Positions 50,983 through 59,385 of a stretch of 64,000 bases of DNA are shown piece after piece. This DNA is from Bacillota bacterium (GTDB taxonomy: Bacteria > Bacillota > Clostridia > Acetivibrionales > DTU013), in NCBI GenBank assembly GCA_023411575.1, contig JAEYOP010000030.1, positions 62,001 to 126,000 on the forward strand, given 5' to 3'. Made by a program: the position numbers and the translations under genes. Below the pieces are notes generated by a model. That model did no database searches. It had not been told where the DNA came from and saw only the letters and a program-made list of their open reading frames with translations. Every line of letters starts with the position of its first letter. Positions within the stretch are counted from its first letter, which is position 1.

Positions 50983-51527
50983 AGCATGTGGTTTATAAAT
51001 ATAGGGTAGATTATGAAAAAGAGGAAAAATGGCTGAATGAAATGGCCGGAAACGGGATGAACCTGGTGGACTATGCCTTTTGCCGCTACGTGTTTGAAGA
51101 AGGGAAACCGGGACAGTATATCTACCGGATCGAACTGCTGTCAAAACACCCCAGGTCGGTGGAGGGGATGCCTTATATCCGGTTTATGGAAGAAATGGGG
51201 ATCGAGTGCGTGGCAACGTACATGAAATGGGCGTATTTCAGAAAAAAGGCAGACGGGGAGCCCTTCGACCTGTTTTCCGATCACGATTCGAAAATTGCCC
51301 ATTTTACAAGGGTAAGCTCCTTTTCCAAATTCGCGTTTGGCTTTAATCTGGCTGTCGGGCTCCTGAACGTGCTGCTCCCGGTCCTGCTCCACGACAACCC
51401 CGCCGCTGCAATAAACCCGGTGGTGGGCAGCATCAATTTGATTGTTGCCGCGGTATTTTCGCCGCTTATACTGCGGTATGGCGGCAGGCTGAAAAAGCTG
51501 AAGGCGGAAAGGCAGCTCCGGGAGTAG
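50979..51527 (+). CDS. DUF2812 membrane protein
   Basis: 182 residues. A soluble N-terminal DUF2812 domain (EKEEKWLNEMAGNGMNLVDY, YIYRIELL, IRFMEEMGIECVATYMKWAYFRK) and two membrane helices (about 120-137 and 145-165). DUF2812 proteins are commonly encoded right after a small PadR regulator, as here, with a 4-base overlap. The function is not known; a role in membrane stress or drug response under PadR control is an inference. Confidence 0.88.
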   Translation: MKHVVYKYRVDYEKEEKWLNEMAGNGMNLVDYAFCRYVFEEGKPGQYIYRIELLSKHPRSVEGMPYIRFMEEMGIECVATYMKWAYFRKKADGEPFDLFSDHDSKIAHFTRVSSFSKFAFGFNLAVGLLNVLLPVLLHDNPAAAINPVVGSINLIVAAVFSPLILRYGGRLKKLKAERQLRE

Positions 51528-51616
51528 AAGGAAAAAGAGCCGCTCCGGAACAGGTGGAAAAGAGGCTGCCTTGTGATACAATAAATGCAGACCTTGTATA
51601 TAAGGGAGGCGGCCTT

Positions 51617-53290
51617 ATGTGGTGGAAGGACGGAGTCATTTACCAGATTTACCCCAGGAGCTTCAAGGATGCCAATGGCGATGGCACAGGCGATCTCAAG
51701 GGTATCACGGCGATGCTGGATTACCTCAACGATGGGACGGAACGGTCCCTTGGCGTAGATGGGATCTGGATATCGCCTTTTTTTCGTTCCCCGATGAAAG
51801 ACTTCGGCTACGATATCTCCGATTACAGGGACGTAGACCCCATCTTCGGTACGCTGGAGGATTTCCGGGAGCTTCTGGCGGAAGCGCATAAAAGGGGGAT
51901 CCGGGTCATCATCGATCTGGTGATGAATCATACCTCGGACGAGCATCCCTGGTTCCGGGAATCCAGGCAGGACCGGTCCAATCCGAAGGCGGACTGGTAT
52001 ATCTGGCACCCCGGTGTGAACGGAAAACGGCCGAACAACTGGTTTGCCCAGTTTGAACTGAAGAATGCCTGGTGGTACGAACCTAAGCGCGGGGAATTCT
52101 ATCTCGGCACATTCACCCGGCACCAGCCGGAGGTCAACTGGCGGAATCCCGGACTGCGGAAGGAAATGTTCGACTTGGTCCGTTACTGGCTGGATATGGG
52201 GGTGGATGGCCTCCGGCTGGATGTGGTCAACTGGTTTATCAAGGACGACCAATTCCGCAGCAATCCCTGGACCCTGAAAAGCGTCGATCTCCAGAAGCAC
52301 CTCTATGACCGGAACAGGCCGGAGACCCTTGAGATTTGCCGGGAGCTGAGGATGGTCACCGATTCGTACGAGGAGAGGATGATGGTCGGAGAGGTTTTTG
52401 CGGACGATCCCGGTACGGCGGCCCAATATTACGGAAAAAACGACGACGGGCTCCATATGGCCTTCAATTTTAATTTTCTGTTCCAGCCATGGGACGCGGG
52501 GAAGCTGCTCCAGTCTGTTAAAGAGTGGTATAAGGCCCTGCCGGAACATGCCTGGCCCAATTTCACCTTCAGCAATCATGACAATCTGCGACACTGCTAT
52601 AGGTACCGGAAGGGCAGCCAGACGGATGCCCGCGCCCGGGTTGCCGCCGCCTTGCTCATTACCCTGCGGGGCACTCCGTTCCTTTATTACGGGGAAGAAA
52701 TCGGCATGACGGGAGGAAAATTGCGCAGGAAGGATTTGCGGGATCCCCTCAGCCGGAGTACCTGGCCGCTAAGAAGATTCTGCAGGGACCAGGCAAGAAC
52801 GCCGATGCAGTGGGAGGACTCGCCCAACGCGGGCTTCAGCATGGGGACGGCTGTGGGCTCCGGCGCCGAGTCGGACACCGCCCGGGACGGGGCGGCAAAA
52901 CCCTGGCTGCCTGTTGCGCCGGATTACCCGTCCAGGAATGTCAAAGCGCAAAGCCGGGACCCGGAAAGCCTGCTGAGCTTTTACCACAGGCTGATCTGGC
53001 TGCGCAGAAGGCATGCGGCGCTGCAAGCCGGAAGCATTTGCTTCCCGGAGGAGTACCTGCCGCATATGCTGGTGTATTTCCGTGAAGCTGCGGAGGAGAA
53101 ACTGCTTGTCCTATTGAATTTTTCCGATCGGATGCTGCAAATAAAATCGTCTCCACAGCAGCATGTCCCGTTGCCGCAAGCCCGCGCCACCGTATTGGAG
53201 GGGACGGGGAGAGAAATCGGACAAAAGCTTGATTTTAATCAGGGGGAAAGCATCAGGCCATATGAAGTAATCATTTGTAGCTATGATTAG
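51617..53290 (+). CDS. GH13 alpha-glucosidase (oligo-1,6-glucosidase type)
   Basis: 557 residues. The GH13 regions are complete: DGIWISPFF, VIIDLVMNHTSDEHPWF, the nucleophile D202 in DGLRLDVVN, the acid/base E259 in MVGEVF and the stabiliser D322 in FSNHDN. Val after the nucleophile region (LDVVN) is usual for alpha-1,4/1,6 oligosaccharide hydrolases. ATG 51617 has GGGAGG 7 bases upstream; the upstream frame lacks one. No signal peptide, so it would cleave imported oligosaccharides. It is not linked to a transporter here. Confidence 0.93.
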   Translation: MWWKDGVIYQIYPRSFKDANGDGTGDLKGITAMLDYLNDGTERSLGVDGIWISPFFRSPMKDFGYDISDYRDVDPIFGTLEDFRELLAEAHKRGIRVIIDLVMNHTSDEHPWFRESRQDRSNPKADWYIWHPGVNGKRPNNWFAQFELKNAWWYEPKRGEFYLGTFTRHQPEVNWRNPGLRKEMFDLVRYWLDMGVDGLRLDVVNWFIKDDQFRSNPWTLKSVDLQKHLYDRNRPETLEICRELRMVTDSYEERMMVGEVFADDPGTAAQYYGKNDDGLHMAFNFNFLFQPWDAGKLLQSVKEWYKALPEHAWPNFTFSNHDNLRHCYRYRKGSQTDARARVAAALLITLRGTPFLYYGEEIGMTGGKLRRKDLRDPLSRSTWPLRRFCRDQARTPMQWEDSPNAGFSMGTAVGSGAESDTARDGAAKPWLPVAPDYPSRNVKAQSRDPESLLSFYHRLIWLRRRHAALQAGSICFPEEYLPHMLVYFREAAEEKLLVLLNFSDRMLQIKSSPQQHVPLPQARATVLEGTGREIGQKLDFNQGESIRPYEVIICSYD

Positions 53291-53345
53291 CGCACTGTGC
53301 CCGGTTGGCTTTATTCCGGCGACAACTATATGAAATGGGCGATGG

Positions 53346-53377
53346 AAGCCTGCCGGTTAACAAACGGCAGGCTTTTT
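53346..53377 (+). terminator. Intrinsic terminator after the alpha-glucosidase gene
   Basis: AAGCCTGCCG (53346-53355) pairs with CGGCAGGCTT (53365-53374), a 10-bp GC-rich stem with a 9-base loop and TTTTT at 53373-53377. Confidence 0.9.
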
Positions 53378-53437
53378 GCATATTATGGTAACAGGCGCGG
53401 AGCCGTTCAAGGATAATTGGGAAAAAGGTGGAGCTAT

Positions 53438-54121
53438 ATGGCGAATGTATATGTATATAATAACCAGAATGATACGATGGAATATTACACGCTGGCGGAA
53501 ACCGACGCAATGCCGTACAATATCGGACGGACGCTGACGGTGGGAGAGTTCCGGGGCAGCTCCCGGGCGAATACGCTGTGGACGACCAGGCGTGCGATGG
53601 AAGCGTTTAATGTAACGAGGAATGCCTGGGGAAGGCCGATTGATGTCGGGTACGCCTTTAAAAGGATCTGGGAGGGAGGACACGATCCCATGTCCCAGCA
53701 TTACGCGGGTGTGGCCTTTGACGCGGGACAGACCCTGGACAGCGCGACCCGGGACCGGCTGCGGATCACCGCTGCCCAAACCGGCGTCTGGACCTATGTG
53801 GAACCAGCATACCTGACGCCGACCTGGGTGCATATGGACGCTCGCCAGATCCCTCCGGCCTGTCCCAACGGGGGATATCCCCTTGTGAGGTCCGGGAGTG
53901 CGGGAACTTACGTGTTGGTATTGCAAGATGCTCTCAATGCCCTGGGGTATACCGGCTCCGGGCTAGATGGCTATTTCGGGGCCGGAACACGCAATGCCGT
54001 GATGCGCTTCCAGCGTGCGCAGGGACTCGGCGCTGACGGGATCGTCGGCTGCAATACCTGGAATGCCCTTACCAGCATGGTTGCAGGAATTGGTCAGACC
54101 AGTACGGTAGTAAATCCGTAA
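53438..54121 (+). CDS. M15-like peptidase with C-terminal peptidoglycan-binding domain
   Basis: 227 residues. The zinc pattern of M15 D,D/L,D-carboxypeptidases is visible: H88 in SQHYAGVAFDAG, D95 in the same motif, and H132 with D134 in WVHMDAR. A PG_binding_1 domain (about 150-215; VLVLQDALNALGYTGSGLDGYFG) follows. There is no signal peptide or membrane helix from ATG 53438, which has GGTGGAG nearby. It could be exported by another route, act on spore peptidoglycan or be part of a lysis system. It lies alone after a terminator. Confidence 0.85.
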   Translation: MANVYVYNNQNDTMEYYTLAETDAMPYNIGRTLTVGEFRGSSRANTLWTTRRAMEAFNVTRNAWGRPIDVGYAFKRIWEGGHDPMSQHYAGVAFDAGQTLDSATRDRLRITAAQTGVWTYVEPAYLTPTWVHMDARQIPPACPNGGYPLVRSGSAGTYVLVLQDALNALGYTGSGLDGYFGAGTRNAVMRFQRAQGLGADGIVGCNTWNALTSMVAGIGQTSTVVNP

Positions 54122-54192
54122 GCACGACAGTGATAAAGCCGTAAACACGGAAATGAACCCGTAAACAGGAAAAAGTTTTACAGGCGGACTCC

Positions 54193-54705
54193 TCACGCCT
54201 TATTCACGACAAAGGTAGGCGCAAATTTCGGCGACTTGCCTTTGATTACCTTGTGATAATACTCGTAGGAGAGGGGGGCTTCCTCGGTCAGAATCCTGGC
54301 ATCCACCGCTTCGGTCAGAAAGATGGTGTGGGTCCCCGCATCCATCGAACCGATGACCCTTCCTTCAAATACGGCAACCGTATTGTCTGCCAGCAGGGGG
54401 ACTCCTGTAAGACCGGACGTGAAGGAGACGCCTTTCAGCTTGTCCGCGATCCGCCCCGATTTGAAGCCGAATCCCCCGATGAAATTAAAATCGGTTTCCT
54501 GCCTCAACGCATTGACGCCGACAAAACCGGTTTTTTGGATGATTTCATGGGTCAGGCTTTCCTTGTTGATCCCCAGGGTCATTCTGACCGGCTCGGCGGT
54601 AACCTGGCAGACCGCCGTGGCGACCATGCCGTTCTCCTTTTCCCCCAGCTTTGTTGTAATGATATATACTCCGTAGGTAATTTTGAAAAACGCGTTTAAA
54701 TCCAT
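54193..54705 (-). CDS. Flavin reductase-like FMN-binding protein
   Basis: 170 residues of the flavin reductase domain family: YGVYIITTKLGEKENGMVATAVCQVTAEP at the N-terminus binds FMN, and GVSFTSGLTGVPLLADNTVAVFEGRV is in the barrel. The closest type I know is the flavoprotein part of clostridial high-molecular-weight rubredoxin, but no rubredoxin domain is attached. It would pass electrons from NAD(P)H or ferredoxin partners to a flavin or oxygen-scavenging enzyme. It converges with the M15-like gene. Confidence 0.87.
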   Translation of the reverse strand: MDLNAFFKITYGVYIITTKLGEKENGMVATAVCQVTAEPVRMTLGINKESLTHEIIQKTGFVGVNALRQETDFNFIGGFGFKSGRIADKLKGVSFTSGLTGVPLLADNTVAVFEGRVIGSMDAGTHTIFLTEAVDARILTEEAPLSYEYYHKVIKGKSPKFAPTFVVNKA

Positions 54706-54889
54706 ATCAAGTCCTCCGCAGCGATCCGTTATTTTTGTGCCCCTGGCAAACGCTATATTATTTACCCGAAATGATTCTCCTTAATCATACCATGGGATAG
54801 AGGAACATTGAAAAGCCTTATTGCCGGATGGAGACATCTGTATTAAAATCATTTATGGGTAAACCAATTACAGGGGATGAGGGCTCAAA

Positions 54890-55642
54890 ATGCTTGATAT
54901 GCTCGGGACAAAGCAGGCGCAGACAGAGATAGACGGCAAGCGTGCGGAAATTATCCGCAATCTTTTGGCGGAATCGGCTTCTCTCAAAAGCCCGGACCTG
55001 ACCGCTATTTCCACGGCCGACCTGTCGCTGCTCTTCCGGCTTTACGACCGGGTTTTCCTGCAGAACTGGTTCCGGGACAATTACAGGGGGAAGCTGAAAT
55101 TCTCGCTGTCGGGAAAGATGACAAAAAGCGCGGGCAAGACCCTGTGCCCGAAAAACATCGGCCGGATCCGGCCGGAGGAGCTTGTGCTGGAGATTCGGAT
55201 CGGGGTCGATTTTTTCCTCGGCTACGGGCGGCATTCCCGGAACGGCGTCGTGTGCGGCATAAGGACGCAGAACAGCTTGGAAGCGCTGATGCTGGTCTTT
55301 GAGCATGAAATCTGCCACGTGCTGGAATTTCTCCTGTTCCACAAATCCAGCTGCAAAGGCAAGCGCTTCAAGGCGATGGCGTACAATGCGTTCGGCCATA
55401 CCGAAAGCTATCACCAGCTGTCTACAAACCGTCAGGTCGCGGCAAAGACGTACGGCTTCCGACCGGGAGATGCGGTTTCCTTCGAATTTAAGGGAAAAAG
55501 ATTTTCAGGTTTGATTTACAGTATAAACAAAAGAGCCACTGTGTTGGTGACCGATAAAAAGGGGACGCATGTAGACAGAAGCGGCACGAGGTATCTGAAA
55601 TATTATGTGCCGCTGACGAGGCTGCAACGATATTCCAGTTAA
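54890..55642 (+). CDS. SprT-like zinc metalloprotein
   Basis: 250 residues. The HExxH motif is HEICH (139-143), followed about 27 residues later by a further His in FKAMAYNAFGHTE (H170), the SprT arrangement. The C-terminal part (about 190-240) has strand-rich sequence (GDAVSFEFKGKRFSGLIYSI) in place of a zinc ribbon. SprT/Spartan relatives are proteases; bacterial members are little studied. The start lies after GGGATGAGGG. Its last 4 bases overlap the convergent coiled-coil gene. Confidence 0.85.
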   Translation: MLDMLGTKQAQTEIDGKRAEIIRNLLAESASLKSPDLTAISTADLSLLFRLYDRVFLQNWFRDNYRGKLKFSLSGKMTKSAGKTLCPKNIGRIRPEELVLEIRIGVDFFLGYGRHSRNGVVCGIRTQNSLEALMLVFEHEICHVLEFLLFHKSSCKGKRFKAMAYNAFGHTESYHQLSTNRQVAAKTYGFRPGDAVSFEFKGKRFSGLIYSINKRATVLVTDKKGTHVDRSGTRYLKYYVPLTRLQRYSS

Positions 55643-55884
55643 CCGTTCGCCGCTCCGCCTTTTATTATGCAGATTTCTACATTCTGCTTTTCTACTTTAT
55701 CTTTTAATTCAGTAATATCTTCCATAGCAGTTGCTAACGCTATGGTTATGCCGTCCACTTTTTTATTAAGCAGTTTCACATCTTGGCCGAGCAGTTTCAC
55801 ATCATTTTTTATTGCCGAGATATCGAGCTCTATTTTATCGAGCTTATCAAGCTTATTCAGTATTTTATTCCATACTTCTTCCAC
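55639..55884 (-). CDS. Small coiled-coil protein
   Basis: 81 residues from GTG 55884 (AGGGG about 10 bases upstream); a GTG at 55893 sits too close to that site. Heptad-like repeats run through most of the chain (VWNKILNKLDKLDKIELDIS, VKLLGQDVKLLNKKVDGI). No catalytic motif, signal or membrane helix. It probably forms an oligomer; function unknown. It overlaps the SprT-like gene end by 4 bases. Confidence 0.65.
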   Translation of the reverse strand: MEEVWNKILNKLDKLDKIELDISAIKNDVKLLGQDVKLLNKKVDGITIALATAMEDITELKDKVEKQNVEICIIKGGAANG

Positions 55885-55970
55885 TTTGCACACGCCCCTT
55901 TATGAAATCCATTTTATCAAACCTGCGGAGCTATTTCTACAGGACATTTGTCAACGTTTTCACTTTATCT

Positions 55971-57488
55971 TCATTTTATCAGCATACCGCCGAAATAGAC
56001 GATCAGGCCCAGCACAATTACGTAACCGATACAGAACTTTGCGGTGCTCTTCAATATCTTGCCTTCATATCCGGCCAGCCCGGTTGCGGAAGTAGCCACC
56101 GCTATGCTTTGCGGGGAGATCATTTTTCCGGCTGTGGCGCCGGCTGTGTTCGATGCGGCAAGCCAATACGGGTCTGCGGCAATCGAGGTCGCGACTTCCT
56201 TCTGCAGCGCTCCGAACAGTACGTTGGCCGACGTGTCGCTGCCCGTTACGAAGGTTCCAAGCATGCCGATCAAGGGCGAAACAAGCGGGAAATAAGTGCC
56301 GGTAGCCTTGACCAATACGTTGGCGATAACAGTGATCATACCGCTGTAGGTCATGACCTTTGAGGCGGCAACGATGGACAGCACGGTTATGGTCGATTTC
56401 AGCATCTGCCGGAGGGTGGCGGCAAAAACCTTAAGGATTTCCCGTAGCCGGGCTCCCTGCAGAAGTCCTCCGATTATAGCGGACAATAATATCAGGGTCC
56501 CCGGGGAATTCAGCCACTTGAAGCTGAGATGGCCGGGGTTTGCGCCGGTATACACCGTGACGCCGGTCTTCACCTGATCCAGCAGTCTGCTGACCGCAGG
56601 CGTCAGGGGACTTGTGAGGATAATCAGAACAAAGATGAGGATATAGGGCATCCATGCAAGAACCGCCTTTTTGAAGCCGACCGGTATCCCGGCGGCACAC
56701 TTGTCCTTGTGGAAAATACGCGCCCACAGGACCGTTACGACGATGCTGCAAAGGCTTCCGAGCAGGGTGGGCATCTGTTCGGTCAGATACAGCGACGCGA
56801 CCAGCTGCGGGACGACAAACGATATGCCGGAAGCCAGGGTGATTCCCATTACGCCCTTTAGTCCCCGGAGCCCCCTGAAAGTAAGAATCACGAGGGCAAA
56901 GGGCATCAGCACGATAAAGGGGGAAAGCTGCAGTGCGACATTCCAGCTGAGCCTGCCTGCGTCAAGGCCGGTCACCATGGACAGGGTGGTAACCGGGATG
57001 CCGACGGCGCCGAAGGCGGTGGGAACCGTGTTGGCAATGAGGCAGAGCACGGCGGCAAAAATCGGATCGAAGCCCAGGATGATGAGGATGCTGGCCGGGA
57101 TCGCAACAGAAGTGCCGTATCCCGAAATGGCTTCCAGGAAGCCGCCGAAGCCCCAGGCCAGGACCAGCACCTGGATTCTTTTATCGGTGCTGATATTGGA
57201 AAGCATTTGCTTGATCAAGTCCATGCTTTTGGTATGTACGCCGAGGTTGTAAGTGAATATGGCTGAAATGATGACGATCATGATCGGCCAAAGACCGAGC
57301 AGGCCCCCTTCGAATGCGGCTGAAAACGCGTTGGCGGCAGGCATTTTCCAGACGGCAAGGGCCAGCGCCAGGGTGATTAAGAGCACGCTGAACGTGGCAA
57401 CATGCGCTTTCAGCAGGGAAACGCCCATGGAAACGATCAGCCAGAGGATCGGGATAAGGGCAAAAACAAACAGTATGTACGGATTCAT
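55971..57488 (-). CDS. lctP: L-lactate permease
   Basis: 505 residues with about 12-14 membrane segments. It matches the LctP/LldP family over its length: LPIMIVIISAIFTYNL-like N-terminal part, GFLEAISGYGTSVAIPA, NTVPTAFGAVGIPVTTL, and FVTGSDTSANVLFGALQ plus NTAGATAGKMISPQSIAVA near the end. It imports L-lactate (also D-lactate or glycolate in some bacteria) with protons. GAGGTG lies 5 bases before the ATG. No lactate dehydrogenase or electron-transfer flavoprotein genes are nearby. Confidence 0.94.
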   Translation of the reverse strand: MNPYILFVFALIPILWLIVSMGVSLLKAHVATFSVLLITLALALAVWKMPAANAFSAAFEGGLLGLWPIMIVIISAIFTYNLGVHTKSMDLIKQMLSNISTDKRIQVLVLAWGFGGFLEAISGYGTSVAIPASILIILGFDPIFAAVLCLIANTVPTAFGAVGIPVTTLSMVTGLDAGRLSWNVALQLSPFIVLMPFALVILTFRGLRGLKGVMGITLASGISFVVPQLVASLYLTEQMPTLLGSLCSIVVTVLWARIFHKDKCAAGIPVGFKKAVLAWMPYILIFVLIILTSPLTPAVSRLLDQVKTGVTVYTGANPGHLSFKWLNSPGTLILLSAIIGGLLQGARLREILKVFAATLRQMLKSTITVLSIVAASKVMTYSGMITVIANVLVKATGTYFPLVSPLIGMLGTFVTGSDTSANVLFGALQKEVATSIAADPYWLAASNTAGATAGKMISPQSIAVATSATGLAGYEGKILKSTAKFCIGYVIVLGLIVYFGGMLIK

Positions 57489-57594
57489 GATTCACCTCGC
57501 CGGATTATTATACCATACGGAGTGAAATCAGCGAAATACTTTACATACTGTGCGCAGCAGTTTTTTACAGATTTTACGAACGGGTTTTATTGCT

Positions 57595-58575
57595 TTACAA
57601 TTGGAAGTACCCCATTGTCACCTCGGCGCGGTGGGTTTTTCCGTCGGCAAAATTCGGGAGCTGGTTTCCCAGGTATTCCGTACCGTCGACAACGAGCCTT
57701 TTGATGTCGGCGGCGCAATGGCCCGGGTTTATGACCGATATTTCATAAACCGCATTCCGGTAGCCCCTTTTTATCTTATAGCTGCCGAAATGATCCGGCA
57801 GGCGCGGATCGACGAGAAGCCCGTCCAGTCCCGGCCGGATGCCGAAGATCCATTCCACCGCCGCTTTGCAGCCCCATGCGGGGGAGGTTGCCATCCAGTA
57901 ATCGTAGGCCTTTTCCTTATCGAGGGAACTCATGATCCCGAAAATGCCCGAAAGGAGGAACCGGCCGATTTCCGTGCGGAAGTCGATGCCGCATTCCCTG
58001 CCTCTGCGCGGGGCGCCCATCCTTTCCACAAGCCTTTCGGCATAAGGGGACCAGTCGGCTTTTTGAAGCAGCCCGGAAAGCGCCGGGACAAGATCGGATA
58101 CCCATTTCAGGCGAAGGTTGGCTACGGACGCTTCCCTGCCCATTTCCAGGAAACGGCACAGCCCAAGGTATTCCCTGCAGACCCCTTCGAACAAGCCGAC
58201 GGTAACCGTATCCGCGAAGGAGAGCCGGCCGCATTCCCCGTACAGGCCGATGATGCCGGCGAATTCGCCGGAAAGGCTGCAAAAGGCATTAAATACGCTT
58301 TGCAGCCGGAGTTCCTCCAGGATGCCGAAATCACCGGATTCCTTCACATACTCGATGACCGCGGAAATATACCACAGCGGAAAAATATCGCAGCTGCCGA
58401 ACCGGTAAAGATAAGGGAACATGGTTGTACTCCTCCGGGCGCCGGGGCCCGGCCGGAGCTCTTCGAGCCTGAGCACCCATTCCCTGAACTCCTGCGGCTG
58501 CGGGATGTAGTTGAAGCATACCATATCCGATTCCAAAACGCTGCAGCTTTCCATCCGAACCCTTCTTTCCGCCAC
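57595..58575 (-). CDS. Short, divergent GH94-like (glycoside phosphorylase) protein
   Basis: 326 residues. The C-terminal 100 residues match the end of GH94 phosphorylases (AVEWIFGIRPGLDGLLVDPR, RGYRNAVYEISVINPG, QLPNFADGKTHRAEVTMG), and FPYLYRFGSCDIFPLWYISA resembles the barrel part. GH94 enzymes normally exceed 750 residues; here the N-terminal sandwich and the catalytic segment with GDWNDGM are missing. Yet the frame is intact and the GTG start has GGAGGGG about 9 bases upstream. It is either a non-catalytic relative or a remnant that still looks expressed. A glucan-binding role is possible, not shown. Confidence 0.6.
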   Translation of the reverse strand: MAERRVRMESCSVLESDMVCFNYIPQPQEFREWVLRLEELRPGPGARRSTTMFPYLYRFGSCDIFPLWYISAVIEYVKESGDFGILEELRLQSVFNAFCSLSGEFAGIIGLYGECGRLSFADTVTVGLFEGVCREYLGLCRFLEMGREASVANLRLKWVSDLVPALSGLLQKADWSPYAERLVERMGAPRRGRECGIDFRTEIGRFLLSGIFGIMSSLDKEKAYDYWMATSPAWGCKAAVEWIFGIRPGLDGLLVDPRLPDHFGSYKIKRGYRNAVYEISVINPGHCAADIKRLVVDGTEYLGNQLPNFADGKTHRAEVTMGYFQL

Positions 58576-58700
58576 CGGACCAATCCCCTCCGGGCTTCCT
58601 CAATGAAAATATCCTCTAATACCATGGTATTACGAAAGGGCGGAGGAAGATAGATAATGAATGTAATGAGGAGGGCTCGGGTTGTCATGGATTGGAGCGC

Positions 58701-58742
58701 AAAAAAATGACACCTGTCAGTTGACCGGACGGATGTCATTTT
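58701..58742 (-). terminator. Terminator of the two-component operon
   Basis: AAAATGACA (58705-58713) pairs with TGTCATTTT (58734-58742), overlapping the response regulator stop. Read on the minus strand, the hairpin is followed by a T-run (A-run at 58701-58707 on plus). Confidence 0.75.
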
Positions 58743-59385
58743 AAATGATATTGTGCTTTACGGCAAACACGGCAAGCTGCGTCCGGCTTTTCAGCTTTGT
58801 TTTCAGCAGGATGGAGGAAATCACGTTGCGGATGCTGCCCTCGGTCATGAAAAGAGTCGAGGCGATCTCCTTGTTGCTTTTCCCAAATACGATCATCTTG
58901 GTGATTTCGATTTCCCGCTCGGTAAGTCCCGGATCGTTCACCGGATAAGGCTCCCCGGCGGTATTTGCGCCGGTTATTTTTTTGAGCAGGTGTCCGTATG
59001 CATCCTCATGAATGACGCGCAGGCCCTTGTTGATGCTTTTGATCGTCAGCAGCAGCTCATCCGAATCCACATCCTTCAGGACATAGCCGTCCGCGCCGTT
59101 CCGGAGCGCCTGCGAAATCTTCTCGTCGTCGTTGAAGGTCGTCAGGATCAGGACCTTGGTGCCGGAATAAGTTTCCTTTATCCGTCTTGTTCCTTCCACA
59201 CCGTCGCATACCGGCATCACAACATCCATCATGACCACGTCGGGCTGTAGCCGCCCGCACAGCTCAAACGCTTCGTTCCCGTTTGTGGCACAGCCCACCA
59301 CCTTGATCTCGCTGTCATGTTCTACAATAAACCTAAGACCTTCGCGGATCACCGCCTGGTCGTCTGCGATCAGAACTCTTATCAT
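58741..59385 (-). CDS. NarL/LuxR-family response regulator
   Basis: 214 residues. The receiver domain has DD at 8-9, the phosphorylation site D54 (VVMMDVVMP), a conserved Thr in LTTFND and Lys in YVLKDV. The C-terminal LuxR-type helix-turn-helix begins LTEREIEITKMIVFGKSNKEI. ATG 59385 overlaps the kinase stop (ATGA, 59382-59385); a longer upstream frame is a shadow. Partner of the histidine kinase gene. Targets unknown, possibly the nearby carbohydrate genes. Confidence 0.94.
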   Translation of the reverse strand: MIRVLIADDQAVIREGLRFIVEHDSEIKVVGCATNGNEAFELCGRLQPDVVMMDVVMPVCDGVEGTRRIKETYSGTKVLILTTFNDDEKISQALRNGADGYVLKDVDSDELLLTIKSINKGLRVIHEDAYGHLLKKITGANTAGEPYPVNDPGLTEREIEITKMIVFGKSNKEIASTLFMTEGSIRNVISSILLKTKLKSRTQLAVFAVKHNII

